A DNA stretch of 8,848 nt from Collinsella sp. AF02-46-1 (GCA_934876235.1 CAKXKM010000076.1:1-8848); one strand, 5' to 3'; numbered from the stretch's first letter, positions 1 through 5,611 are shown. Notes: generated from the letters alone by a model not told the origin. A program made the numbers and translations.

Positions 1-389
1 ATGTCCATGGTCGTGGGCACGTCTCCCTGATCTTTGAGCTCCACCGTCAGCGTTTTGAGCGTCGCATCAAACGTCACGCGTTCGATTTCTTCGCCCGGAA
101 TAGACCCGCCACTCAGCTGCAGCTGCACAAACTCGTCGCGCGGATACCAATAGTCGCCCGGTGCGGCAACCGTGTTGCCACCAGAAACTTTCATGGTCAT
201 AATCGGCAGGCCCTCGTCGGCTTCAAACCCCCAGGTGGCGCCGCCATGACCGCCGAACGTCCAAATACAAAAGGCAATCACCAACACGGCAAGCACCGCA
301 AAACCAATCGCGACAAGGCCATGGTGCGCACGGCTTTCCTCGGCCGATACATCCCATTGTGTCTCTCGATATAGATGCTTGTCTTCCAT
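1..389 (-). CDS. Membrane-anchored protein of unknown function (C-terminus cut by window edge)
   Basis: An open frame reads leftward from an ATG at 389 to the window edge with no stop, giving 129 codons of an incomplete gene. A strong ribosome binding site (GGGGAGG on the minus strand, 395-401) lies 5 nt upstream and fixes the start. The first 23 residues are polar and lead into one hydrophobic segment at about residues 24-45 (GLVAIGFAVLAVLVIAFCIW). After it comes a soluble stretch beginning GGHGGATWGF and containing YWYPRDEFVQLQL near residues 80-92. There is no lipobox and no signal-peptidase site that I can defend, so a single-pass protein with its C-terminal domain outside the cell is the simplest reading. 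The gene is divergent from thiC. I do not recognise the family and assign no function. Confidence 0.75.
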   Translation of the reverse strand, partial: MEDKHLYRETQWDVSAEESRAHHGLVAIGFAVLAVLVIAFCIWTFGGHGGATWGFEADEGLPIMTMKVSGGNTVAAPGDYWYPRDEFVQLQLSGGSIPGEEIERVTFDATLKTLTVELKDQGDVPTTMD

Positions 390-439
390 GTACGCCTCCC
401 CACAGGCACGCTCGTTAGGCCAATCGTACCCATTCGAGC

Positions 440-445
440 TATACT
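440..445 (+). promoter_or_regulatory. Candidate -10 element for thiC
   Basis: TATACT matches the sigma-70 -10 consensus at five of six positions. It would start transcription near 452, about 10 nt before the first paired base of the TPP aptamer, which is where a riboswitch transcript is expected to begin. No good -35 hexamer is visible at the usual distance (416-422 reads TAGGCCA), so the call rests mainly on position. Confidence 0.35.
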
Positions 446-461
446 TGAGCCCATTACATAA

Positions 462-556
462 ACGGGGAGCTTGCAGGACAAGACGGCAGGCTGAGATTGG
501 GCGCGCCCGCCCTGACCCGCAAACCTGATATGGGTAATGCCAACGAAGGGAGCCGT
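462..556 (+). promoter_or_regulatory. TPP riboswitch (Thi-box) controlling thiC
   Basis: The conserved TPP aptamer elements are present in order. GGGGAGC is at 464-470. A P3 stem pairs 470-474 with 486-490. The pyrimidine-sensing motif GCTGAGA lies at 490-496. A GC-rich variable stem follows around 499-512. Then come ACCTGAT and the TGG/CCA helix, and the 3' core GAAGGGA at 545-551. An outer helix can form between ACGG (462-465) and CCGT (553-556). The purine-rich stretch GAAGGGAG (545-552) is also the only plausible ribosome binding site for thiC, 8 nt before its ATG at 561. TPP binding would therefore hide the site inside the aptamer and block translation directly. No terminator hairpin lies between aptamer and gene. 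The aptamer call is confident; the control mechanism is inference. Confidence 0.93.
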
Positions 557-560
557 GCCA

Positions 561-1895
561 ATGAGCACACAGACCGAGCCCAAGCTCGTCACGCAAATCG
601 ACTTCGCCCGCGCCGGGCAGATCACACCGCAGATGAAGGAGGTTGCCGAGCGCGAGCATCGCGACCCCGAGTACATCCGCGAGCGCGTGGCCGACGGCCG
701 CATCGCCATTCCCGCCAACATCGTGCATATCAAAAAGGGCATGCGCGCCTTTGGTGTCGGCGAGGGCCTGTCTACTAAGGTCAACGTCAACCTGGGCATC
801 TCGGGCGATAAGGCCGATGCCGTTGAGGAATGGAAGAAAGTCAAGATCGCCGAGGACTACGGTGCCGACGCTATCATGGACCTTTCCAACTCGGGCAAGA
901 CGCGCCAGTTCCGCCAGCAGCTCATCGACGAGACGCCGCTCATGGTGGGCACGGTGCCAATGTACGACGCCATCGGCTATATGGAAAAGCCGCTGGTCAA
1001 GCTCACCAAGGACGACCTGCTCGAGGTCGTGCGCGCACACGCCGAGGACGGCGTGGACTTTATGACCATCCACTGCGGCATCAACAAGTCGGTCATCAAG
1101 ACCTTTAAGGAGACCGGCCGCCTCATGAACATCGTCAGCCGCGGCGGCTCGCTGCTGTTTGGCTGGATGGAGGTCACCGGCAACGAGAACCCCTTCTACG
1201 AGTTCTACGACGAGGTGCTCGAAATCTGCCACGAGTACGACGTGACGATCTCGCTCGGCGACTCCTGCCGCCCGGGCTGCCTCTACGACTCCAACGACGC
1301 CACCGAGACCGCCGAGATGATCGAGCTGGGCAAGCTGTGCAAGCGCGCTTGGGCCGCCGGCGTCCAGGTCATGGTCGAGGGCCCGGGTCACATGGCGCTC
1401 GACGAGATCGCCGCCAACATGAAACTGCAGAAGCGCCTGTGCCACAATGCCCCGTTCTATGTGCTCGGGCCGCTGGTGACCGATATCGGCGTGGGCTACG
1501 ACCACATCACCGCTGCCATCGGCGGCGCCATCTCCGCCAGCTCCGGTGCCGACTTCCTGTGCTATGTGACGCCGGCCGAGCACCTGTGCCTGCCCAACGC
1601 CCAGGACGTGCTCGATGGCCTCATGGCCACTAAGATTGCCGCGCACGCCGCCGATATCGCCAAGAAGGTGCCGCACGCCCGCGACATGGACGACAAGATG
1701 GGCCAGGCACGCCGCAAACTCGACTGGGACGCCATGTGGAAGTGCGCCCTCGACCCGGTCACGAGCCGCAAGCGCTACGAGGAATCCCCCGCCGCCACCG
1801 AGGGCACCTGCACCATGTGCGGCAAGATGTGCGCCGTTCGCACCGTCAACAAGGTGTTCGAAGGCACGACAATCGACCTCGGCATGGAGGACTAA
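561..1895 (+). CDS. thiC: Phosphomethylpyrimidine synthase ThiC
   Basis: ThiC is a radical-SAM [4Fe-4S] enzyme that rearranges 5-aminoimidazole ribotide into HMP phosphate, the pyrimidine precursor of thiamine. The 444-residue product, beginning MSTQTEPKLV, carries family hallmarks: IPANIVHIKKGM near residues 52-63, MTIHCGINK in the barrel, GDSCRPG at 233-239, EGPGHM at 273-278, TPAEHL at 337-342, and a C-terminal cluster-binding cysteine triplet at C417, C420 and C424. The spacing is CX2CX3C, one residue shorter than the CX2CX4C of the E. coli-type enzyme. The length fits the compact form of about 430-450 residues without the long N-terminal domain. The start at 561 is preferred over an in-frame ATG at 537 because 537 lies inside the riboswitch and has no ribosome binding site. 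TPP should repress the gene through the upstream riboswitch. thiD follows on the same strand after a 177-nt gap. Confidence 0.97.
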   Translation: MSTQTEPKLVTQIDFARAGQITPQMKEVAEREHRDPEYIRERVADGRIAIPANIVHIKKGMRAFGVGEGLSTKVNVNLGISGDKADAVEEWKKVKIAEDYGADAIMDLSNSGKTRQFRQQLIDETPLMVGTVPMYDAIGYMEKPLVKLTKDDLLEVVRAHAEDGVDFMTIHCGINKSVIKTFKETGRLMNIVSRGGSLLFGWMEVTGNENPFYEFYDEVLEICHEYDVTISLGDSCRPGCLYDSNDATETAEMIELGKLCKRAWAAGVQVMVEGPGHMALDEIAANMKLQKRLCHNAPFYVLGPLVTDIGVGYDHITAAIGGAISASSGADFLCYVTPAEHLCLPNAQDVLDGLMATKIAAHAADIAKKVPHARDMDDKMGQARRKLDWDAMWKCALDPVTSRKRYEESPAATEGTCTMCGKMCAVRTVNKVFEGTTIDLGMED

Positions 1896-1930
1896 CGCGT
1901 CATCGGAGCCGCAATCGAACACAAGGTGCT

Positions 1931-1945
1931 CGTCAATTGTTGACG
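1931..1945. repeat. Perfect 6-3-6 palindrome upstream of thiD, possible operator
   Basis: CGTCAA (1931-1936) and TTGACG (1940-1945) are perfect inverted arms around a TTG spacer. The second arm overlaps both possible -35 hexamers of the thiD promoter candidate, which is a typical repressor position. It is too short, and lacks a T-tract, to act as a terminator. The binding protein is unknown. Confidence 0.45.
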
Positions 1946-1965
1946 TGTGAACATTTGCTTATATT
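1937..1965 (+). promoter_or_regulatory. Candidate thiD promoter
   Basis: The -10-like TATATT (1960-1965, five of six matches) lies 17 nt after TTGTTG (1937-1942, three of six). A better -35-like TTGACG (1940-1945, five of six) is present 14 nt from TATATT, or 16 nt from the weaker TATTTA (1962-1967). The AT-rich patch stands out in GC-rich surroundings. Transcription from here would give thiD a leader of roughly 100 nt that includes the hairpin at 1987-2016. A second sequence, TATAAT at 2022-2027, is a perfect -10 hexamer but has no recognisable -35. Confidence 0.38.
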
Positions 1966-1986
1966 TACGTAAAGATTGCACCGCCC

Positions 1987-2022
1987 GCCCGGGATCGGCA
2001 TACAGCCGGCCCGGGCATCTTT
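1987..2022 (+). terminator. Hairpin between thiC and thiD, terminator or thiD leader attenuator
   Basis: GCCCGGG (1987-1993) pairs perfectly with CCCGGGC (2010-2016). CGGC (1996-1999) then pairs with GCCG (2005-2008) around the loop ATACA, giving an 11- to 12-bp GC-rich stem with a small internal loop. It is followed by ATCTTTATAAT, a broken and rather weak U-tract. It may end the thiC transcript. If thiD is transcribed from the promoter candidate near 1940-1965, the hairpin sits in the thiD leader instead. Confidence 0.5.
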
Positions 2023-2072
2023 ATAATGCGGATTGAAGACCCATTTGAATCCGACCGAACAAGGGAGCGAAC

Positions 2073-2903
2073 ATGGATCGCAGCAAGGTACCTGCCGTCC
2101 TGTCCATCGCAGGATCCGATTCCAGCGGCGGCGCCGGCATTCAGGCCGATATCAAGACTATCACGGCGCACCGTCTGTATGCCGAGACGGCCATCACGGC
2201 CATCACCGCACAGAACACCCTGGGCGTCACCGCCGTGCAGGACATCTCCCCCGATATTGTCGCGGCGCAGATCGATGCCGTCTTTGACGATATCCGCCCC
2301 AACGCCGTCAAAATCGGCATGGTCTCCTCTGCCGAGATTATCGAGGTTATCGCCGAGCGCTTGAGCGCCTGGGATGCGCAGAATATCGTCGTCGACCCCG
2401 TCATGGTTGCCACCTCGGGCGCTCGCCTCATCGCCGAGGATGCTGCCGAGGCGCTCACCCACTGCCTGTTCCCGTTGGCGACCGTTATCACGCCCAATAT
2501 TCCCGAGGCCATGGCGCTGCTCGACTACGAGGTCGATTCCGAGCGCACGCAGCAAAACGCCGCCATGCTCCTCACCCGCCGCTTTGGTTGCGCATCCCTC
2601 GTTAAGGGTGGGCATCTTGTCAACGAGGCCAACGATGTATTGGCCGAACCCGCGCCACTCGATAACGAAGGCAACCATATGGGCGATCCGCTCACCACGT
2701 GGTTCCGCCACAAGCGCATCGAGACCGGCAACACGCATGGCACCGGCTGCACGCTTTCATCCGCCATCGCCTGCGCATTGGCGCAGGGCATGGATCTTGC
2801 CGACGCCGTCAACGCCGGCAAGGCCTACCTAACGGGCGCTCTCGCCGCCGGCTTTGACATGGGCAAAGGCTCCGGCCCTGTCAACCACATGTGGCAGTAC
2901 TAA
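2073..2903 (+). CDS. thiD: Hydroxymethylpyrimidine/phosphomethylpyrimidine kinase ThiD
   Basis: ThiD phosphorylates HMP and then HMP-P to HMP-PP, the pyrimidine donor for thiamine phosphate synthase, so it acts directly after ThiC. The 276-residue protein is a typical single-domain ribokinase-fold kinase. It has the substrate-binding motif GSDSSGGAG at residues 14-22, ITAQNTLGV around 44-52 with Q47 at the HMP-contacting position, VKIGM at 79-83, VVDPVMVATSG at 106-116, LVKGGH at 176-181, and the anion-hole motif HGTGCTLSSA around 222-231, whose C226 matches the catalytic cysteine of enteric ThiD. The start has a good ribosome binding site (AAGGGAG, 2061-2067) 5 nt before the ATG. No second TPP aptamer is visible upstream. 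There is no ThiE or ThiM fusion; the gene ends after the kinase domain. Confidence 0.96.
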   Translation: MDRSKVPAVLSIAGSDSSGGAGIQADIKTITAHRLYAETAITAITAQNTLGVTAVQDISPDIVAAQIDAVFDDIRPNAVKIGMVSSAEIIEVIAERLSAWDAQNIVVDPVMVATSGARLIAEDAAEALTHCLFPLATVITPNIPEAMALLDYEVDSERTQQNAAMLLTRRFGCASLVKGGHLVNEANDVLAEPAPLDNEGNHMGDPLTTWFRHKRIETGNTHGTGCTLSSAIACALAQGMDLADAVNAGKAYLTGALAAGFDMGKGSGPVNHMWQY

Positions 2904-2947
2904 ATAGCCAGTAACCTGCCAAAAAAAGACAGGCTACCTTGCACCAA

Positions 2948-3016
2948 AAACCGTCGCAACATTCGATGAAAATCGTGCAAACGCGAAAAATCATTAAATG
3001 TTGCGACGGTTTGATT
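2948..3016. terminator. Large perfect inverted repeat, probable two-way terminator between convergent genes
   Basis: Positions 2948-2963 and 2997-3012 are perfect 16-bp inverted arms (AAACCGTCGCAACATT and its complement). They are separated by 33 nt that contain a second small hairpin, CGAT-GAAA-ATCG (2964-2975). On the + strand the stem is followed by TTTGATTTT, which suits the end of thiD. On the - strand it is followed by TTTTTGG, which suits the end of the pentapeptide gene. The long internal loop is unusual for a simple terminator, so a dispersed intergenic repeat that has taken on this role is possible. Confidence 0.7.
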
Positions 3017-3048
3017 TTAGATAGCGGTCGAGCAAAGGACCAGAGCGC

Positions 3049-3660
3049 CTATTCGTCGGCGAGTTGAATTCCCAACAAACCCGAGAGTGCCAGCGCCTGC
3101 TCGGCATTGACCGTCAAGCCACGCAACTCATGGTAATCGCCCGAAACAACGGGCGCCGCGAATGTACAACGCGATACATCCACGCCGGAAAGCGACGTCT
3201 TAAACACATCCATACGCGTCAGGTCACAGCCATCCAGGCGTATCTGACCCAGCTTGGCACCCTGAAACGCGGCCTCGGTCAAACGCGTGTCATGCGCAGC
3301 CATGGGGCCAATGCGTCCCTCCGAAAGGTTCGCATAGCTCAAATCGCACGATGTAAACGACACGCTCGACAGACGCGCCCTGAGCAAGTTGAGCCCCGGC
3401 GCCGAGCAGTCAACGAAGTCGCAGCGGTTGAGCCAGCAGCCTTCCATGTTGCAGCGGATAAAGCGGCAACCGCGAAACACCACGTCGCGAAACGTCGAGC
3501 CGCTCCAGTCAACGCTATCGAACTCGCAAGATCGGAACACGACGCCATCGAAGGTCGCGCCGTTCGCCACGTCGCAGGCAAGATCCAAATCCTCAAAAGC
3601 GGTATTGGAGACGAGCTCATCGCCCTCGGCAAAGAGGTCGATGAGCTCGTCCATGCCCAT
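3049..3660 (-). CDS. Pentapeptide-repeat protein, Qnr/MfpA-like architecture
   Basis: Almost the whole 203-residue protein is pentapeptide repeats, which fold as a right-handed four-sided beta-helix. Numbering from the ATG at 3660, every residue at position 2 modulo 5 from F22 to F167 is hydrophobic (mostly F, L, W, I, V or M, with Ala at 32, 87 and 122). That is 30 consecutive repeats, about 7.5 coils, with no break in register. Cysteine fills the inward i-2 position nine times, including five in a row (C65 to C85). The last 36 residues, with LRGLTVNAEQALALSGLLGI, leave the repeat pattern and look helical, resembling the C-terminal dimerisation module of Qnr and MfpA gyrase-protecting proteins. 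No function can be fixed from sequence alone. The frame stays open up to 3780, but the extra 40 residues overlap the SGNH gene end and its terminator, so M1 is placed at 3660 (or 3654). The ribosome binding site is weak. Confidence 0.88.
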   Translation of the reverse strand: MGMDELIDLFAEGDELVSNTAFEDLDLACDVANGATFDGVVFRSCEFDSVDWSGSTFRDVVFRGCRFIRCNMEGCWLNRCDFVDCSAPGLNLLRARLSSVSFTSCDLSYANLSEGRIGPMAAHDTRLTEAAFQGAKLGQIRLDGCDLTRMDVFKTSLSGVDVSRCTFAAPVVSGDYHELRGLTVNAEQALALSGLLGIQLADE

Positions 3661-3690
3661 ATGGCAGCCAATCCGTTCGTTTACCCGGGC

Positions 3691-3727
3691 AAAACCACCA
3701 CAAAGGTGCCTGCCCCCTTTGCGGTGG
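3691..3727 (-). terminator. Intrinsic terminator of the SGNH hydrolase gene
   Basis: On the minus strand CCACCGCAAAGG (3727-3716) pairs with CCTTTGTGGTGG (3706-3695). This gives 12 bp with one G-U pair and a 9-nt loop, followed at once by TTTT (3694-3691). It starts 12 nt after the SGNH stop codon and ends only 30 nt before the start of the pentapeptide gene, which therefore needs its own promoter or read-through. Confidence 0.8.
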
Positions 3728-3739
3728 CTTGGGGTCGCG

Positions 3740-4399
3740 CTACTCACCGAGCATCTCTTGGAGCTTGGCTGCCACGGCATGTCCCAAGCTCTCGTGGCTT
3801 TCGGGCATCATATGCAGATAGTCGATATCGCCCGGCTCGGCAAACTCGGCGGCATTCAAAAAGTCGCAGCCAAACTGCTCGGCCACGTGCGCATAGTACT
3901 CGCCAAAATGTTCAGATGCCTCGACGGAACGCTCGTCAAAATCGGTCATATATACATCGGCGATCTGCGGCTTGATCTTGATAGGAGCCATCAGCAGGAT
4001 GCGCGGGCAAGGCGCAGCGTCGGTCCACGGAAACGCGCGGACGGCGCGAATCAGCGCCATGGCGCCACGGGCGATATCGGAAGCTGTCACGTTAAAGACC
4101 GTCTTACAGTCGTTGGTGCCCAGCATGATCACAATGGCGTCCAGCGGCTTATGAGCCTCGAGCAGCATCGGAAGCGCGCGAATGCCGTTGAGGTTAGTGT
4201 CCAGATGGCACATGTCGTCGCGTACCGTCGTGCGGCCGTTGAGGCCTTCTTCAATTACATGCCAGCCCTCGCCTAAGTCACGTTGGACCACGCCACACCA
4301 GCGCACATCCTGCGCATAGCGCACCGCGGTACCGTCGCGCATGCCCGCCGGATCGTAACCATAGGTGTTGCTGTCACCAAAGCACAGAACGTTTTTCAT
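3740..4399 (-). CDS. SGNH/GDSL-family hydrolase (esterase/lipase-like)
   Basis: The 219-residue protein has all four SGNH blocks. GDSNTYG at residues 8-14 contains the nucleophile S10. EGLNGRTT at 51-58 supplies the oxyanion glycine. LGTND at 93-97 holds the oxyanion N96. DYLH at 193-196 supplies the D193/H196 pair of the triad. The form resembles the single-domain arylesterase or acyl-CoA thioesterase I-like group, but the substrate (an acyl or acetyl ester) cannot be told from sequence. There is no signal peptide, so it should be cytoplasmic. The start at 4399 is set by MKNVLCFGDSNTYG and a strong ribosome binding site (GGGGAG, 6 nt spacing); an open frame continues upstream to 4474 but runs through the preceding gene's terminator. 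The catalytic set is intact. Confidence 0.93.
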   Translation of the reverse strand: MKNVLCFGDSNTYGYDPAGMRDGTAVRYAQDVRWCGVVQRDLGEGWHVIEEGLNGRTTVRDDMCHLDTNLNGIRALPMLLEAHKPLDAIVIMLGTNDCKTVFNVTASDIARGAMALIRAVRAFPWTDAAPCPRILLMAPIKIKPQIADVYMTDFDERSVEASEHFGEYYAHVAEQFGCDFLNAAEFAEPGDIDYLHMMPESHESLGHAVAAKLQEMLGE

Positions 4400-4418
4400 C
4401 GTAAGCTCCCCACTCAAT

Positions 4419-4452
4419 AAAAAGCCGACAGGAGCAGCCTCTCCCGTCGGCT
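4419..4452 (-). terminator. Intrinsic terminator of the macrodomain (TIGR02452) gene
   Basis: On the minus strand AGCCGACGGGAG (4452-4441) pairs with CTCCTGTCGGCT (4434-4423). This is 12 bp with one G-U pair and a 6-nt loop, followed by TTTTTATTG. It ends about 20 nt before the SGNH start codon, so the SGNH promoter must overlap the hairpin or lie in the end of the upstream gene. TATACC at 4459-4454 is one weak -10 candidate. Confidence 0.88.
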
Positions 4453-4477
4453 CGGTATATCGCATCACGAGCACCGT

Positions 4478-5611
4478 TTACAGGTACTTGCGCCAGTCGT
4501 CGTCATCCTCGTCATCCTCGGCAGCGGTCTGAGCCTGCTCGGCGGCACGGGCGGCTGCGGCGCGGGCGGCAACCTGAGCATAGGACTCCTCGTTTTGCTC
4601 GGGGAAGTTTGCCAGCACGTGCTCGAATTTGGCGAAGTCCTCGTCCCAGCGCGTAGAGGGCACGGCAAAGAAGACCTGCTTGACCTTGAAGTCGCCCGAT
4701 GCGAGCTCCTTGCGGAAGAGCTCGGCCACGGCCTCTGCGTCAAAGCCGTTGTTCTCGCAGCCCCAAGCACCCAGTACGAGCTTCTCGCGGCCAAGCTCAT
4801 CGCAGATAGCAAGCACAAAGCGAATGCGGTCGCGCAGGGCGTCAAGCAAGGCATCGTCGCTCACGCGGTACTCCTGGCGAGCACGCTTGGCGTTGGGTGC
4901 AGCGGCGACGATCACGTCGGCATAGGCGTGCACATGCTTGCGCTCGAAGCGCACCGCGGGCACCACCAGCGCACGGTTGCGGTACAGCTCACAGTTGATG
5001 TTGCGGCGACGGTTCTCACCGTACCATTTACGCTGCTTATCGAGGACGTTGTACAGATACGAATCGGCGCACAGCGTGGCCTCCTGGCCCAGATAACCCT
5101 GAATATATCCACCGCCCGGATTGGTAAACGAGGCAAAGGCGAGCACGGCCATGTCGCAGAACTGCGCATAGCCGCGACCGTTATCGAGGATTGCCTGCGT
5201 GGCGGAGGCATCAAGCACAGTGACCTCGGGCAGGACCGGAGCGGGCTCCTCAGCAGGCGCGGACTCAGCTTCGGCGATTTCCTCGGCAGGCTCCTCGACG
5301 GGCTCGGGCGCCGCCTCGGTCTCGGGCGCCGCCTCGACCTCGGCAGTCTCCGCGTTCTCGACGTCCTCGGCGACCTGCTCTTCGGGGGCCACAGCAGTCT
5401 GAACCTTGGCCTTCATCGCCGCGACAAAGCCGGCGGGCATGCCGTCAAACTCGCGAACACCAGCAAGCGAACGCTCGATATCCTTGGCGCAGGCCTCGGA
5501 CACAGTCATCACATGGCGCTCGGCGGCCTTGGCACGGGCCTCGCGCTTGGGATTGGGCTGACCCGCTCGGTTGGACCTGCGGTTACGGTTCCTGTTGTCG
5601 ACGTCTGCCAT
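4478..5611 (-). CDS. TIGR02452-family macrodomain protein (microbial PARG-like), catalytic motif altered
   Basis: The core matches the microbial PARG-like family (TIGR02452/DUF2263), macrodomain enzymes related to poly(ADP-ribose) glycohydrolases. ASFTNPGGGYIQG at residues 160-172 is the glycine-rich loop, followed by GQEATLC at 175-181, then VIVAAAPN at 233-240 and LVLGAWGC at 278-285. The bacterial PARG signature is GGG-X6-8-QEE; here GGG (166-168) and QE (176-177) are spaced correctly, but the second Glu, the catalytic acid in studied PARGs, is Ala178. ADP-ribose binding may remain while hydrolysis is lost. At 377 residues it is about 100 longer than usual. The excess is an Ala/Glu/Pro-rich acidic segment (about 73-126) inserted between the N-terminal family segment and the macrodomain, plus an Ala-rich stretch and the acidic tail EDDEDDDDWRKYL. 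The N-terminus is rich in Arg and Asn. A ribosome binding site (AAGGTGG) precedes the ATG at 5611, and its own terminator follows. Confidence 0.87.
   Translation of the reverse strand: MADVDNRNRNRRSNRAGQPNPKREARAKAAERHVMTVSEACAKDIERSLAGVREFDGMPAGFVAAMKAKVQTAVAPEEQVAEDVENAETAEVEAAPETEAAPEPVEEPAEEIAEAESAPAEEPAPVLPEVTVLDASATQAILDNGRGYAQFCDMAVLAFASFTNPGGGYIQGYLGQEATLCADSYLYNVLDKQRKWYGENRRRNINCELYRNRALVVPAVRFERKHVHAYADVIVAAAPNAKRARQEYRVSDDALLDALRDRIRFVLAICDELGREKLVLGAWGCENNGFDAEAVAELFRKELASGDFKVKQVFFAVPSTRWDEDFAKFEHVLANFPEQNEESYAQVAARAAAARAAEQAQTAAEDDEDDDDWRKYL
5303..5336. repeat. 18-bp-period tandem repeat in the acidic linker of the macrodomain gene
   Basis: CTCGGGCGCCGCCTCG occurs twice, at 5303-5318 and 5321-5336, with an 18-bp period. 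On the coding strand this gives two copies of a six-residue unit, EAAPET and EAAPEP. It indicates that the Ala/Glu/Pro linker grows or shrinks by in-frame duplication. Confidence 0.85.

Noticed and set aside
537..560. In-frame ATG at 537 that would add eight residues to ThiC
   Set aside because: It lies inside the TPP aptamer, within the GGGTAATGCC segment, and has no ribosome binding site. ATG 561 has GAAGGGAG at the right distance.
1965..2738. 257-codon minus-strand open frame opposite thiD
   Set aside because: It is an antisense shadow of thiD and ends in the intergenic hairpin region. Its Gly/Asp/Arg-rich sequence matches no family.
2911..2937. Small hairpin GTAACCTG/CAGGCTAC with an A7 loop just after thiD
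   Set aside because: It has a mismatch in a short stem and no T-tract in either direction, so it does not qualify as a terminator. The repeat at 2948-3016 is the better candidate.
3064..4276. Two long + strand open frames (303 and 295 codons) opposite the pentapeptide and SGNH genes
   Set aside because: They run through two unrelated genes and a terminator, overlap each other, and show no domain or ribosome binding site. Both minus-strand genes have strong motifs.
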